Under the pieces are notes generated by a model. That model was not told the DNA's origin. It saw only the letters and a program-made list of their open reading frames with translations, and did no database searches. A stretch of 64,000 nucleotides of DNA from Malachius bipustulatus (lineage: Eukaryota > Arthropoda > Insecta > Coleoptera > Melyridae). Shown here piece after piece: positions 36,501-45,781 of this stretch (positions within the stretch are counted from its first letter, which is position 1; each line of letters starts with the position of its first letter). The stretch lies in assembly GCA_910589415.1 (NCBI GenBank), contig OU342634.1, positions 38,246,723 to 38,310,722 of the forward strand, read 5' to 3'. A program made the position numbers and the translations under genes.

Positions 36501-39500
36501 AGCCATCTGCAAATTCGAAAGATGTGACCAGCCCTTGTTTACAAACGACTGACTTGGCATGTCAGCACAAATTCGAGACAAAACGAAAAATTCTACATTC
36601 AGTTGAGGAGTTTGTGAATGAACAGGCCGAATAATGCATGATAACCTGCCCTTCGGATGAACCATCGACGAATTTCCGATACCATGAACTGACTGCGCCA
36701 TTGTCGAGTACCTGAAACCTAAACGTTTACAACATGACTCGGTAATAAATGAAGCTTGACTACCATTATCGATCAAAGCTCTAACCTTTTGAAGACTTCC
36801 AAATGCATCCAAAACATTCACTTCAACTGTCGACAGCAACACCGTAGAATATGACGAGTCAGAATTGGCCACAGCACTCAAGACGGAACCTTGACCGGCT
36901 GCGCCCCCCAGCTCAAGACATTCATTGGCCAATACCCTGTCAGCTTTTTCGGAGGAGACGACCGCATACCTTGGCCTTTCTTTATCACTCTTCTCAAAAT
37001 GCAGCAATTCATAATGATTTCCTTGACAGATTCGACATCTTGAAGCCTCTCGACAATCTTTCAAGTTATGAGAGTCACTCAAGCAACCTAAGCACAAATG
37101 ATGCTTTTTGGAAAATACATATCTAGCATGAGGTGCTTTGGCGACGAAGGAAGGACATTTGCTGATGTGATGATAGCTTTTGCAATCCGAGCATACGGTT
37201 CTTACCTGGGTAACGTCACCGCTAACATGCAACGACGAACGACGATAGGACTTTACATTATGTTGCTTAGAAGAAATCGATGCCGAGTATACTTTCTGAG
37301 AAGCCGAAGAATTCTGGGCAAATTCCACAGTCCCCATAGCCTTGCAATGATTGCTCAGAAAGTCTATCAAATCAGGATAAGTGGGCAATTCAGTTTTACC
37401 AAACTCTAACTCAAAACGGGTACGCGTCTTCGTATCAATTTTTCCTAATAATATATTGAAAAGAGGAAAGTCCCACTGATCAACAGGAAAACCTTGCGAA
37501 TCCAGGGCGGCTAAGTTTTCTTTGAATTTATTAATTAAATCACGAAGAACACTTAGACTCTCCTTCTCCATTCTTGGAGAATTAACGATTTCATTCCAAA
37601 ATGACGTTGCCAACAGTCTTTTATTGTCGTACCTCTTTTTTAGGTTGTCAAATGCTATGGCATAATTATCATTAGATAAGGCAATTCCTTTAACAATATC
37701 TAAAGGTTCTCCCGAAAGACAGCTAATCAAATACTGATACTTTTCAATTCCTGATAAATCTTCATTACTATCAATTAAGGTGGTGAATAAATCGACAAAA
37801 TTCAACCAATCCTTCAGCTGACCATTAAAGGACGGTAGTGCAATTCTTGGAAGTTTGACATTATTAGCGACAGGCTGCCGTACCGATTGATTTAATACAT
37901 TCTGAGCCGAAAAAAGATCATGATAAATCGTTTTAATTTTAAAATAATTTTTATCAACGTTTACCCTAACAATTTTTTCCTGATTAAGTTCCTCATCCCT
38001 CTGTTCTAAAACGCTAACCATACTAATGATTTTTGCATTAAAAACCTCAACCGATTTAAAGGTAGTTTCTAAGCTAGCGTATCGCATTTTGAACTCTGTA
38101 TGCATTGCCTGATCCTTGAGCGCAGTTTCAGCGACCACGAGCATTTCATTTATTCTATCAATATGATAAGCCCTGGTGGCCCTATTTTGCGTTAACTTTT
38201 GCAAATTAGCCATTGGATTAAATCAAAAAAGAAAACAGAAAGTTTTGTTATTAAACGAACAAATCTAACAAAAAATAACTTTGTTCTTTAAATACAAATT
38301 TGACTCGATAGCTCGATCAATCTATTCAATAAATTGCTTAATAGACTAATAAACAAAATAACTATTATCTTTAATACAATAATAAAAATTCAATAATTTT
38401 ATTTAAAAATAAATACCTACTTTAAGAAGGTAGGTACACCTATAGCGAGCGATAAGATTGGCGTTATCGGTATGAAAGCCGGCTATCCAGCTAAAATCGA
38501 ATTCCGATGGTTATTAATGAAATTATTTTAACAATATTTTGTCTACTAAATTTCAAATAATTTAAGTAGAACACGACTATTTCTGAGGTTCAACTATCCT
38601 CGGCTCGAAGGACCAATGTAAATTACTCGAATAGTAGTTTTAAAAATTCAATATAAATGGTTTTTATTGATCGAATTCACCATTTTTAAACCAACGAATT
38701 GACGGCATCGACTTACCCCGATTCTAGGAGATCCAGCTGCTCGGAGGGCCCTCACATATGATCTACACCAACTTCAATAAGATGATCCATCCATAATAAT
38801 AGCACGAAAATTCACGACAATTCAAGAAAATAATTATTGTATCGATCCCGATTGGATTGCGATCACGACGGCCTTCGCTGGTCTTCTTCGATGCTCTCGT
38901 CACGACGGCGCAGCCGATAAGTCGCCTCGTCAGTAAATGGTGAACAGAGCGCGCCAAATCAAACAACAACAAAAAAAATAACCACAGAAATAGTAACACA
39001 ATAGACCTAGTTGCACAAATTAACTTAACCAGGATTTATACCGATCCGATCCTATCGCTAACAATAACTACTATAAGTCACAAAAAGAAATAAAAATTAA
39101 TTGATACATTCATTACTGAACAATTACTTTGACTATATATTTCAGTTTATAATGAAAAAATGTTCTCAATTTTCTCAAAACAATGTTTATGTGACAAATA
39201 ATAAATGATTCATGACATGAGTGACAGTTATGTTAGTGTTAGTTATTTGTGTTATTTCTGAATATCCATAAGGGTAATTTAATCAATCACCTTCTGGGAT
39301 TCTAGGCAAGAAAACTTCATTGAAGGTTGGTACTACACTCCGTGCTTCAAGCAGACCTAAGCAGTTGAGCAGTAAACTTCGAAGGTCGACAAGCCCTGTA
39401 AAAAACTCCGTAGATCAATCGAAAACACCACGCCCCAGAGGTCGCCCGCCTAAAGTAAGCAGCGCATTGATAAAAGCAGACACTCGCACTGAGAAAGAAA

Positions 39501-40294
39501 ATTTGAAAACTGAGACACAAACACCCAGGACACGTGGTCGCCCACCTAAACTCGTCAGTACATCAACAAAAGCAGAAACTCCCACTGAGGAAGAGAATTT
39601 GAAAGACCAGATACAAACACCCAGAGGACGTGGTCGCCCACCTAAAATAGTCAGTACCGCACCTAAAATAGTCAGTACAGCACCTAAAATAGTTGGTACC
39701 GCATCTAAAATAGTCATTACCGCACCTAAAGTAGTCAATACATCAACAAAAGTAGAAACTGAGAAAGAATATCTAAAAAATCTGATACAAGTATCCAAGG
39801 GAAGTACACGTAAAAAAAATAGACAGATGGACATTACTGAAGAAACTCCCAAATCCAATGGGGAAGATTTACAAATTAAGATAAATAACCTCGAGCGAAA
39901 GAAGGTCTACAACGGTCCGTCAAAGAAGAAGGGCGAGTATAGGTTGAAAATGCTTTCGGAACCGAAATTTGAGGATCGTCGCCTCAACTACAAGTTCAGC
40001 AAACTTGCCGTGGACGTGCGAAGTTTACGACTGCCTGCTCCCCATTGGAAGATCAAGATATACATGCGGAATAAAGCAATTTCAGCAATCGCTTTCACTA
40101 ACAAGAACGTACCTGAACGAGCGCTTAAATTTAGCTCCGCAACCGATCTATACGAAGTGACAATTGAGGGTCGGAAAGCGCGTCTGTTGGGTTCTCCAGT
40201 GACAATCGATGGACGGGCAGATGTTGAAGCTTTGTTGGATATTGTGCATTCAGTCGAGACTGACAATCCCATGATTGATTTTCATAATAATTAG
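30526..40294 (+). CDS. AT-hook protein, unrecognised (two coding exons)
   Basis: Coding exons are 30526-30718 and 39306-40294. The donor is GTATGT at 30719, the acceptor is TTCTAG ending at 39305, and the intron falls after codon base 1 on both sides; together they give 394 codons, 393 residues. Residues 28-64 form a compact N-terminal segment (FPKGFEVQYGPFQACNVTLN onward). Residues about 105-245 are basic, with tandem ~32-residue repeats, each carrying an AT-hook core RGRP (109-112, 141-144, 173-176). These are followed by five 8-residue TAPKIVS-type repeats and a last repeat whose AT-hook has decayed. Residues about 277-382 look like a folded domain (LPAPHWKIKIYM, LLGSPVTIDG, LLDIVHSV). AT-hooks bind the minor groove of AT-rich DNA, so a nuclear chromatin role is likely. 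The C-terminal domain is not recognised. AATAAA lies at 40444-40449. The large intron holds an antisense BEL/Pao element. The exon join is inferred, though phase and splice sites agree. Confidence 0.75.
31487..32250. mobile_element. Foldback element with eroded right end, in the AT-hook gene intron
   Basis: It starts CAGGGTGTTTCAGTATAAATG after TA at 31485-31486. Segments around 31640-31800 (CCACTGG, CTCCAAATTTC.CACCACTGGAGAAA, TTCTCTAGGAGG) have mirror images at about 32010-32200. The matching right terminus is missing or too diverged to see. Confidence 0.6.
32319..32323. repeat. Target-site duplication ATTAC (left)
   Basis: ATTAC at 32319-32323 matches ATTAC at 39123-39127, directly outside the two LTRs. 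Five base pairs is the usual duplication length for BEL/Pao. Confidence 0.9.
32324..32829 (-). repeat. 3' LTR of the BEL/Pao element
   Basis: 506 bp. Read on the - strand it begins TG and ends CA. No difference from the other LTR was seen by eye. An AATAAA lies on the - strand at 32375-32370 and could serve as the polyadenylation signal. The 78-codon frame inside is an LTR by-product, present identically in both copies. Confidence 0.95.
32830..32845 (-). other. Polypurine tract of the BEL/Pao element
   Basis: On the - strand the sequence just before the 3' LTR reads TTTTTGGTGGGCGGAA, the expected position and composition of the plus-strand primer. Confidence 0.75.
32955..38213 (-). CDS. BEL/Pao Gag-Pol polyprotein, intact
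   Basis: 1752 residues in one frame. A Gag-like N-terminus (DUF1759 type, about 1-300) contains FNGQLKDWLNFVDLF near 129-143. Two cysteine/histidine knuckles follow (about 341-400, CSDCKSYHHISKC and CRICQGNHYELLH). The aspartic protease motif is DNGSQASFI (482-490). Reverse transcriptase spans about 770-960, with ADIRQMY (821-827) and the catalytic YVDD (899-902). RNase H has D1073, E1116 and D1147. The integrase zinc-binding domain is about 1394-1433 (H-x-H-x-C-x2-C), and its core has D1465, D1531 and E1573. A DUF5641-like C-terminus ends at 1752. The protein copies the element's RNA into DNA and inserts it. All the catalytic residues I can place are present. Start is the first ATG after the leader. 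Domain boundaries are approximate. Confidence 0.95.
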   Translation of the reverse strand: MANLQKLTQNRATRAYHIDRINEMLVVAETALKDQAMHTEFKMRYASLETTFKSVEVFNAKIISMVSVLEQRDEELNQEKIVRVNVDKNYFKIKTIYHDLFSAQNVLNQSVRQPVANNVKLPRIALPSFNGQLKDWLNFVDLFTTLIDSNEDLSGIEKYQYLISCLSGEPLDIVKGIALSNDNYAIAFDNLKKRYDNKRLLATSFWNEIVNSPRMEKESLSVLRDLINKFKENLAALDSQGFPVDQWDFPLFNILLGKIDTKTRTRFELEFGKTELPTYPDLIDFLSNHCKAMGTVEFAQNSSASQKVYSASISSKQHNVKSYRRSSLHVSGDVTQVRTVCSDCKSYHHISKCPSFVAKAPHARYVFSKKHHLCLGCLSDSHNLKDCREASRCRICQGNHYELLHFEKSDKERPRYAVVSSEKADRVLANECLELGGAAGQGSVLSAVANSDSSYSTVLLSTVEVNVLDAFGSLQKVRALIDNGSQASFITESCCKRLGFRYSTMAQSVHGIGNSSMVHPKGRLSCIIRPVHSQTPQLNVEFFVLSRICADMPSQSFVNKGWSHLSNLQMADPYFNCSKPIDMLLSAEVFAQILCNGRIEGGPNEPIALNTSFGWLVSGRIQHQSSISSKINSFVTSLLVTSLTDQSLEVTLKKFWELESVPCKVVSSPDDIQCEELYKRTVTRNDEGRYIVSLPFREGENPSLGNSRDKALRRFYSLENRLSKNESLRSLYNEFMQDYLNSGHMQLASLLRDPSLGYYIPHHCVIKTDSLTSKLRVVFDASSKTCDGLSLNDTLLCGKKLQADIAALLLRFRTHTVTFTADIRQMYRQILISPSQRDYQRIIWRFSPKEPLEEYVLKTVTYGVSSSPFLALRTLRQLALDEGNRYPLAAKIILEDEIYVDDILSGCNSVEEAKLVIQQLIALLRCGGFELRKWASNCPQLLKDIPEEFKQVPLDFDEDSVIKILGLRWNPSRDTFSYSANVLSKSCTKRSILSELARIFDPLGFLTPLTFFAKYLMQHLWALGVDWDQEPPDDVINVWKKYKSELPCLSSLEIPRSFSTTVGSICELHGFADASERGYAAVVYFQVKTGELSKVFLISAKSKVAPMKRISLPRLELCAAVLLSDLLSFVKSTYHNLSFTKISAWSDSTIALQWIKSSPHQWKTFVSNRVTHIQERVSPINWHHVSGRENPADVASRGALPVELLNHPLWWAGPPWLSSQNSTPIPPQLLQSCAEALVEERKFVLHTALDPHPVLSLFDRYSSLEKIQRIVAICLRFISSVVRRINAKNLAVAIKNSFSAFDSNSSSLKPVELETSRLVICRLVQHDIFSEEILCLKRGKLLSKSFRQLSPFLDDLSIIRVGGRLVHAKLTYDQKFPILLPRQHRLTYLIIDRFHKKYSHCGLRTLQFLIAQQFWILSPRRAIRHVLSKCYRCFRVNPVPCQPTMGNLPVSRVSQIKPFSCVGCDFGGPFSVTLGKSRGSRSQKAYLCLFVCFATKAVHLELASDLSAECFLAAFRRFISRRGRCSMVYSDCGTNFVGAYKYLRDLMKGAVESEKIEWHFNPPSAPHFGGLWEGGIKSVKSHLSKVVGEQILTFEELYTVLVSIESILNSRPLVEMSSDPHDLSVLTPGHFLTLEPLTAIPDHDLTHLNMSRLNRWQLLQRLQQDFWKRWHSEYLHSLMQRSKWTKPGKGLIKGDLVVIKDEQSPPLRWRLGRVTDLQVGPDGVPRVASVKTATGVLLRPLVKLCPLPGTAE
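38214..38616 (-). other. BEL/Pao leader with primer-binding-site candidate
   Basis: About 400 bp between the 5' LTR and the Gag-Pol start. One base inside the LTR the - strand reads TGGTCCTTCGAGCCGAGG (38615-38598), a TGG-initial sequence at the tRNA primer position. The tRNA cannot be assigned, because the sequence does not fit a standard acceptor plus T-arm end. Confidence 0.6.
38617..39122 (-). repeat. 5' LTR of the BEL/Pao element
   Basis: 506 bp; I saw no difference from the LTR at 32324-32829. It is directly followed by the right ATTAC target duplication at 39123-39127. Confidence 0.95.
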
Positions 40295-40443
40295 AACTAC
40301 TTGCTGGTTTCTTACATAGTATGTGCTCTTTCTGAATTGATTGATCAATCAAAGTACTAAAATTGTTGAATTATGTAATTGTATGAATGTATTTTGTTGT
40401 CAGAAATGCTAAACTTTTATATGCAAGTATGATATTTTGACGG

Positions 40444-40449
40444 AATAAA
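40444..40449 (+). terminator. Polyadenylation signal of the AT-hook gene
   Basis: AATAAA about 150 bp after the stop codon at 40294; a short 3' UTR is implied. Confidence 0.6.
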
Positions 40450-42777
40450 CATTTAATTAGTTTTTTCAGAAACTATTTTTACTGCATTCGACAATTACTG
40501 TAATAATGAATGTATAATTTTTATTTTATATTAGGTGTAATCAATCTAAAAGTATTCAGAAGAGGCCATGAAAGGAAAACTGCAATTCCTTTTTTGATTC
40601 TATTTTAAAGAATCAAAACCTTAAAAATTTTTAATTAAGAAGTTGGAGCTCCTCAAGTTTCATTACATGGCTTGTTCAGAAATCTTTTTCATGTTGATTG
40701 ATAATCATTTAGAGTTTGGGACACATAAAATTAGGAACGAGACATTTAGAAGAGACTGGAGATGTTGCTGACAAGCCTTCAAATTAGGTTACTTTCAAAA
40801 AGGTAATATTTCTAAGAAAGGGACCATAAAATGTTCATAAAAGTCACCTGCCTCGTTCCCATTTTTATGTGTCCCATGTACTACTAGTACCTTAGATGTT
40901 ATGTAAAGCACTCCATTTTGTTATTTCTCATTAAATATAAGATTGGTACGAGGAAGGGTGGTCGATTGAGCCACTTTTTTTCTCAAGTTCATATCTCTTA
41001 CAATAGTCACTTTGTTGTAAATCCTTGCCACAACTTCATATCAACATTAGCAATGCTGATATGATTCCTAAGACGAAAGCTGTGAGAATTCTACTGACTC
41101 ATTCAAGCACCATGACCATTGGACCCCGAGATATAGGGAATCAATGAGTACCTTGAACAACATTCTAGTCTTCTATCAGACAGCTTCTAGTCTGCTTGGA
41201 ACATTTGATCTACCAGTTACAGCTATGAAAAGCGAGCAGGTACAATGCTACCAGTTGTCCCAAATAAAAAATTTCTAGTGACTCATAGGACCACTTCTCT
41301 CAATGGACCAACCTTCCCCCTATATTTTAAACTATTCATGACTTCTTCAAGATTTTATGTATGCGGCTAAAATGTCTTTTTTTAACATTCATATTGTGTA
41401 GAACATTCTTATCCTGAGCCAGATTTAAAAAAAGTTACTATTATGCTCTAGAAACTGCCATAGGAACCATAAATATCACTGAAGAGTAAAACTTTGTTCA
41501 ATTAACTAATTTTATTTGTTGAATTTAGAATCAGGTTATTTCTTACGATTTCTGTTTTTTTTTTGAGCCCAAAATATTTAAAAAATAGTAAAACAGGATC
41601 TTAAAAACTAAGATTACCAATCAGCTTGTCTTACTACATGAACGTGTCTTCAATTATTAATTATTCAATATTATTGCTGCTTCAACAATATATTAACATC
41701 CAATTTGCCAATAAATCACTGCTCTTCGAGCACCAGTGTTCTAGAGTCCCTGGACTGCAAAAACAAGTTAACAAACCCTTTGTCTTGGCATTTCAATCAT
41801 GTTCCAAATCTAGGCTGCACGGTGGACAGTTAGTCTTTTCCGAGTAAACCTCGTCAAAGTAGAAACCATACCCTTTGGGTGCTGCAACATGTCGTAGCGA
41901 AATGGAAAAACAATCAATTTTTTTGCCCCTTTGTGTATATTTTTTAGACTACCTGTAATACCTATTTGGTTAGATTTTACAAATAAAAGCGACTTCTGTA
42001 AAAATGTACATTGATGTAGCATACATAAGAGTTACAAAATGATTCAGTAACATATATCTGTAGTTTGATATTTTTTGAATAAAAGGAAAGTCTAGTGCTC
42101 TAATGTATTGTATCATTTATAGAAGCGAATCCCTAATAAGTCCATTGTCTGCTTTTTTGAAAAATATTATTGCGTAAGTAGTTTCATGCATAAAGAGCAT
42201 TGCAATAATTGAAGCTAATAACTTATCATAACAGTTTTTTTTGAGTTACAACAGCTGAAAGTTCTATTCGCATATAGGAATAAGCCAAGTTTCTGAGATT
42301 ACAATAGGATTTATCCCAAAGATATTTATTACCAATATTTACCTAAAGGTTTAATGGAGATCTAAAACTTTCGCATTAAAAGTTTTTTGCTGATTTTGAA
42401 AGTTCAAAATGGGGAAAAACTGATCTTTGTAGGGTACCTGTATTACCGACATAACGCGCACTACGTCAGTGTCGGTAATACAGGTACCCTAGATCTTTAG
42501 TAACTTAGTCGCCCTCTCTTGGAGAATGAACCGTACAGCAATTTCGAATTCTACCTTTTTTGTTCCCAGATTTTAGCTTCAACTATTCGGAATCTGCAAA
42601 ATTTTAAGATGGACGATTTTCCACCGCAATTTATGATACCCCAATTTGGGATCTTACGTCTTTGACCCCCAGAAACAACCCTCTCCCTTAAATTTACTCA
42701 AAATTAACTTCTTTCTTGAACTTATTTAATTTTTTTTTCGATTCACAAGTAGTATAAAAACAATAATTTTCACTTAT
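40450..42777. other. Convergent intergenic region with two small inverted repeats
   Basis: Lies between the 3' ends of the AT-hook gene (+) and the DHHC gene (-). A roughly 158-bp inverted-repeat element is at 40718-40875 (GGGACACATAAAATTAGGAACGAG mirrored by CTCGTTCCCATTTTTATGTGTCCC) and a hairpin is at 42430-42491. A - strand AATAAA at 42330-42325 is a candidate polyadenylation signal for the DHHC gene. No other gene is seen. Confidence 0.5.
42430..42491. repeat. Compact hairpin of TACCTGTATTACCGACA ends
   Basis: TAGGGTACCTGTATTACCGACA is mirrored by TGTCGGTAATACAGGTACCCTA around a loop of about 18 bases. The arms match the ends of the inverted-repeat element at 28342-29603, so this may be an extreme internal-deletion derivative of that family. 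Confidence 0.7.
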
Positions 42778-45700
42778 TTAGGAATAATATCCAACAACCA
42801 GATGGAAATTAGCTCTACTTCCAACGGGAAACTCGCAGGCATCCCCTCCTATACTTGGTGCCACAGGAATAGCCCACGAACATCCGGGCTCTCCCATTAC
42901 CTCCTCAACATTTCTCTTCTTTCCCAAATTCCACGTCATATCAAAATCCACGAATACAGGAGATCTCATGTTTTCCAATGTTGTCTTGTTCTCCAAGACT
43001 AGGCTGCATCAAAAAATTATAATTATCTAATAAATATAGCGCACAATTAAAATAAAAACATGTTTTGTAATTTTTCAACTGCCCTCATCAGCAGACGTGG
43101 AAGAAGACGTGTGGAAGAGCTCATTCGAGTGTTCATTTGAAAAGGATCCACTGCAAAAGGACACGCATCCATTTCTATTTCTAGGAGGACATTTTTTCAC
43201 TCACAGAAGGCACAGTGTAAACCTCCCCACGATCTGACTTAAAATTTTAAAGGGCACTTCTCAGGTGTATAATACCTGTGAAGCATTGAACTGAGGCCTT
43301 GCACTCCTTGCAGACTGCAAATAATTAAATACCTGCTACCATATCTACTTTTAAACTATTTGTTTGCAAAAACTACAAATTATGCCTAGAGGGTCTGAAT
43401 ATACAGGGTGTTGATTTTCAAAGCGGGCCATAGGGGATTAGCATTGCGAAAGTGGTTTTTGAGGATTCCTGCTCGCCGTTTAAACTGACAGAAATGGTTT
43501 TGGTATCAAAATGAAGCTAAAATTATTGCGCATAACGCTGGACATCAGAAACTAATTTAATTTCACGTTGTTTTCTAAATTCTTCAGTAAAAATTCAAGT
43601 AATTGTTAATGTTTAATCACAAAATAGCATGCCTTGCCTAAATAATAATGACGTTTCTACGTTTTGACAATCCAATAATAAAACATTGGTCTATTAAAAA
43701 AATTCACGGCAAATAACTGTAACTGGCTACACTGTAGTATAGGTTTTCATTAAAGACTCTTTCTTGGTTTGTATTACCCATTTTTAAATAGAACCAGACT
43801 TTATTATTACCTACTGACTTATAAAGTTTTATTATTGGATTGTCGAAACGTAGAAACGTCATTATTGTTTAGGCAAGGCATGCTATTTTGTGATTAAACA
43901 TTAACAATTACTTGAATTTTTACTGAAGAATTTTAGAAAACAACGTGAAATCAAATAAATTTCTGATGTCAAGCGTTATGCGCAATAGTTTTAGCTTCAT
44001 TTTGATACCAAAACCATTTCTGTCAGTTTAAACGGTGAGCAGGAATCCTCAAAAACCACTTTCTCAATGCTAATCCCCCTATGGCTCGCTTTGAAAATCA
44101 ACACCCTGTATATGGAAATGTAATCCCTAAAGCGAGATGGAAGATTCTGAACGAAATAATTCCGAGTTGTTCGTGCTTAGAGGGGTTTGCTTTCATAGTC
44201 CGGTGGTCCTTTCAGACGAGGTTCATAAGGGGATACGTAAAATAATAGGCGAAGGACCGTCTAAAAGATGTACCAGAGGGTCCCTCACGTAAGACGCTTA
44301 ACCCTGAAAAGACTCTCGTTTCGCAATTGAAATCACTTTGGAATCACCAGGAGATCGTGAAAATGAGCCATACATGAAATGTTTTGCTTGGAGAAGAGAG
44401 TAATTAAGGTAGGTCGCGATCGTGAAAAAATAAATTTTGAGTTAGGCCAGGAAAAAAGGAAGGAAAATAGTGTGCCCTATAATGAGGCGCTTGGAATTAC
44501 AGTGTACACTCAATCGGGCGAGGATTTTAGTGTAGGACAAGGTGGGAGCGTTGTTATAGATAGTTGGAACTTAAAAACTTGAGTCAGATTTTGATTGCTT
44601 AACGAGGGCCTCAGCAGTTTTCTTGGTATAAAGGATGACTTACCATCTTACCAAGTGAGTTGCTGATATACGTACCTTATATGGAAGCACATAAAACTGC
44701 CCAACAAGGCTGCGAAAATTCCAGCGATCGCACACCAACAACACAGTACGATTTGGGGAACGTTGTTCTCGTTAACCCACTTCCACTCCATGATCAACGA
44801 GGGAACGGCGGAGGCGCAATAATATACACAATATGAGGTCCCGTAGAAAAGCATGAGGATGAATTGTTTGTTGTTGGAGGCACTCACACAGTTATTGATC
44901 CATGGACAATGGTGATCCATCCGGGGTACGCATACACCACAGGAGGAGCAGTGGTGAGCACGGTCTGGTTTCAGACAAGTGCAGACCTGGCAATATCTGT
45001 TGAATTATAACATGCATTAAGGCTATATCAGTAAAATGTCGAGAGTTGTCATCTTGAATGAAAGGCCCAAAAAAAGTAATAGCTGACATGCACCGCTACA
45101 TCCTTTACTTACAAGTGCATGAATAAGTGTCAATAGGCCAATCTTTCCGATTTTTTAAACTTTCCATACCAGGTTTGGACACTGAATTAACTTCTAAGGA
45201 GTTATTTTGAATTTGTTTTGTACTTGACTTTCATTCAAGATGTTGGCTCGAGTGGTCCCCACCCAAGGTAGAAGAAAAGTTATTCCTACTCCACTTTTTT
45301 GTAGGATTTTTAGACCTTTTTTTGGCACCTGGGGACTGGACTAATTTATTTAAAAACTCTGTTTTTGTACGGCTAGGAACTTTTTCATAAATAATTAAAA
45401 TCGAACAGCAAAAACTGACCTGACGAATCCCTTATCACTTCTGGTGTAAATCCTCAAACCTTTCTTGTGGATCACGTCTTCTAAATATCGGTTTCTTTGC
45501 GTTTCCATTATCCCTAACATGGCTTCTTGTTCTCGATGGTAAAATATGAAACGTGAAGGGATAGGGTATGGTGTCACGTAGCTAGTCGACAGCAAGCACC
45601 ACATGAAGATCAGTAAGAGGATATGATAAGGCACTAATAATATTGTCCTGATAAGGGCGTTCTGTAGGTATTGCAGGCTAAACACAAACACATAAGCGTA

Positions 45701-45781
45701 GTAAGACCCGATAATTATGATGAAGAGCAGCAGAATAGGCAAACTTGGGCAGATTATTTGACAATATTTGCATATTTTCAT
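42778..45781 (-). CDS. DHHC protein S-palmitoyltransferase, ZDHHC2/15/20-like (three exons)
   Basis: Exons on the - strand are 45781-45420, 44996-44676 and 43003-42778 (909 bases, 302 residues). Introns begin GTCAGT and GTACGT and end CAG; all phases agree. The enzyme transfers palmitate to cysteines of membrane-associated proteins, normally at Golgi or plasma membrane. Transmembrane segments are at about 12-36 and 43-65, then about 163-186 and 202-226. The cytosolic cysteine-rich domain (123-157) has the full pattern C-x2-C-x9-HC-x2-C-x2-C-x4-DHHC-x5-C, with the catalytic DHHC at 148-151. The TTxE motif is TTLE (235-238), and the C-terminal tail (MRSPVF, EEVMGEPGCSW) fits the ZDHHC2/15/20 group. 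A nearer donor-like site at 44651 was rejected because the GTACGT junction restores the family sequence HISLVLENKTTLE. Intron 2 contains foldback element U. The exact subfamily is uncertain. Confidence 0.9.
43404..44108. mobile_element. Foldback element U inside DHHC gene intron 2
   Basis: CAGGGTGTTGATTTTCAAAGC is mirrored by GCTTTGAAAATCAACACCCTG ending at 44108. TA flanks both sides (43402-43403 and 44109-44110). The arms are about 310 bp and highly similar. Noncoding. Confidence 0.9.

Larger units (their letters stand above)
32324..39122 (-). mobile_element. Full-length BEL/Pao LTR retrotransposon
   Basis: 6799 bp from LTR to LTR on the - strand. It has two 506-bp LTRs that look identical, a 5-bp target duplication ATTAC, a leader with a primer-binding-site candidate, one uninterrupted Gag-Pol frame, and a purine-rich tract GGTGGGCGGAA directly before the 3' LTR (32830-32840). 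Nothing visible is broken, so it is a young and possibly active copy. It lies antisense within the AT-hook gene intron. Removing it and one ATTAC shortens that intron from 8587 to about 1783 bp. No envelope-like frame is present. Confidence 0.95.

Noticed and set aside
32955..38213. The retrotransposon as an endogenous retrovirus
   Set aside because: No envelope-like frame follows integrase, and the domain order and DUF1759/DUF5641-type ends are those of BEL/Pao retrotransposons.
39415..39858. 147-codon frame on the - strand
   Set aside because: It lies antisense over the repeat region of the AT-hook exon and mirrors its codon structure; a shadow.
44120..44582. Possible extra exon in DHHC intron 2
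   Set aside because: Frames there are broken and the three-exon model already gives a complete family-length protein with agreeing phases.
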